From the NCBI GenBank assembly GCA_015852425.1, contig JAAAIG010001042.1, positions 1-11,815 of the forward strand: a stretch of DNA of 11,815 bases, in the 5' to 3' direction. Positions 11,626-11,815 of this stretch are shown one piece after another. The translations under genes were made by a program, and so were the position numbers. The notes under the pieces are model-generated. The model was not told where the DNA came from, ran no database searches, and saw only the letters and a program-made list of their open reading frames with translations. The stretch's first letter is position 1, and each line of letters starts with the position of its first letter. Origin of the DNA: Gryganskiella cystojenkinii. Taxonomy: Eukaryota > Mortierellomycota > Mortierellomycetes > Mortierellales > Mortierellaceae.

Positions 11626-11815
11626 ATGGCCTCCCGCAGTCTCTATGGTGAAGAAAAGCTGACCGACGACATCTCCGTCTGCTTTGCTTCCAAGTCTTTC
11701 AAGTTTCCGTCTGATGCCGGCGATGTTTCCAAGATCTCTGACCTGGTCAACAGCTGTGTTCCCTCGGCCTTTGGAATGAAATCTCGTACAGTCGTCGACA
11801 CTTCCTACCGCAACT
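11626..11815 (+). CDS. N-terminal fragment of a possible 2OG-Fe(II) dioxygenase family protein
   Basis: Sixty-three codons plus one base are visible, running off the window with no stop and no intron needed. The ATG (11626-11628) has a strong context (acaaaATGG) after a C/T-rich leader. The piece ISDLVNSCVPSAFG (37-50) followed by VVDTSYRN (56-63) resembles the stretch CxPAxFGxxxxxVxDxxYRxA seen just before the catalytic domain of some fungal prolyl-4-hydroxylase-like proteins. No iron-binding HxD...H motif is in the window, so the function is a guess. The peptide has no signal sequence and no membrane segment. The reading frame itself is likely real. Confidence 0.5.
   Translation, partial: MASRSLYGEEKLTDDISVCFASKSFKFPSDAGDVSKISDLVNSCVPSAFGMKSRTVVDTSYRN

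Overview
This window looks like nuclear DNA from a filamentous, early-diverging fungus. I would guess Mortierella-like, but that is inference from gene style and not something a sequence search has confirmed. The genes are split by many short introns (78-197 nt) with GTRNGY-type donors and TAG/CAG acceptors. Leaders are rich in C and T. The proteins are typical fungal housekeeping and membrane proteins. There is no sign of bacterial operons, ribosome binding sites, CRISPR or insertion sequences.

Layout: (1) 1-812, minus: the 5' part of a type-B carboxylesterase/lipase, cut by the window edge. (2) 813-2309: a long divergent promoter region with an inverted telobox-like repeat and TATA boxes. 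(3) 2310-5764, plus: a five-exon ABCG-type transporter of about 1011 residues, with a Cys-rich N-terminal domain, one membrane segment, a complete nucleotide-binding domain, a Ser/Pro-rich linker and a C-terminal membrane domain. (4) 6319-9305, plus: VMA1, catalytic subunit A of the vacuolar proton ATPase, rebuilt here as ten exons and 620 residues with no intein. (5) 9562-11133, minus: an SSF1/Peter Pan Brix-domain ribosome assembly factor, three exons and 427 residues, convergent with VMA1. (6) 11134-11625: a divergent promoter with a 20-21 bp tandem repeat carrying two PACE-like cores. (7) 11626-11815, plus: the first 63 codons of a gene, possibly an Fe(II)/2-oxoglutarate dioxygenase family protein.

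The genes do not form a visible pathway. VMA1 and SSF1 are general housekeeping genes, while the esterase and ABC transporter share a promoter region and could be co-regulated, but nothing proves it. I found no convincing new multi-gene system. The most interesting points are a spliceosomal intron that splits the same Cys codon where the yeast VMA1 (VDE) intein inserts, a VMA1 first coding exon made only of the ATG, an ABC transporter whose extracellular-looking N-terminus has no visible export signal, and the tandem PACE-like promoter repeat.
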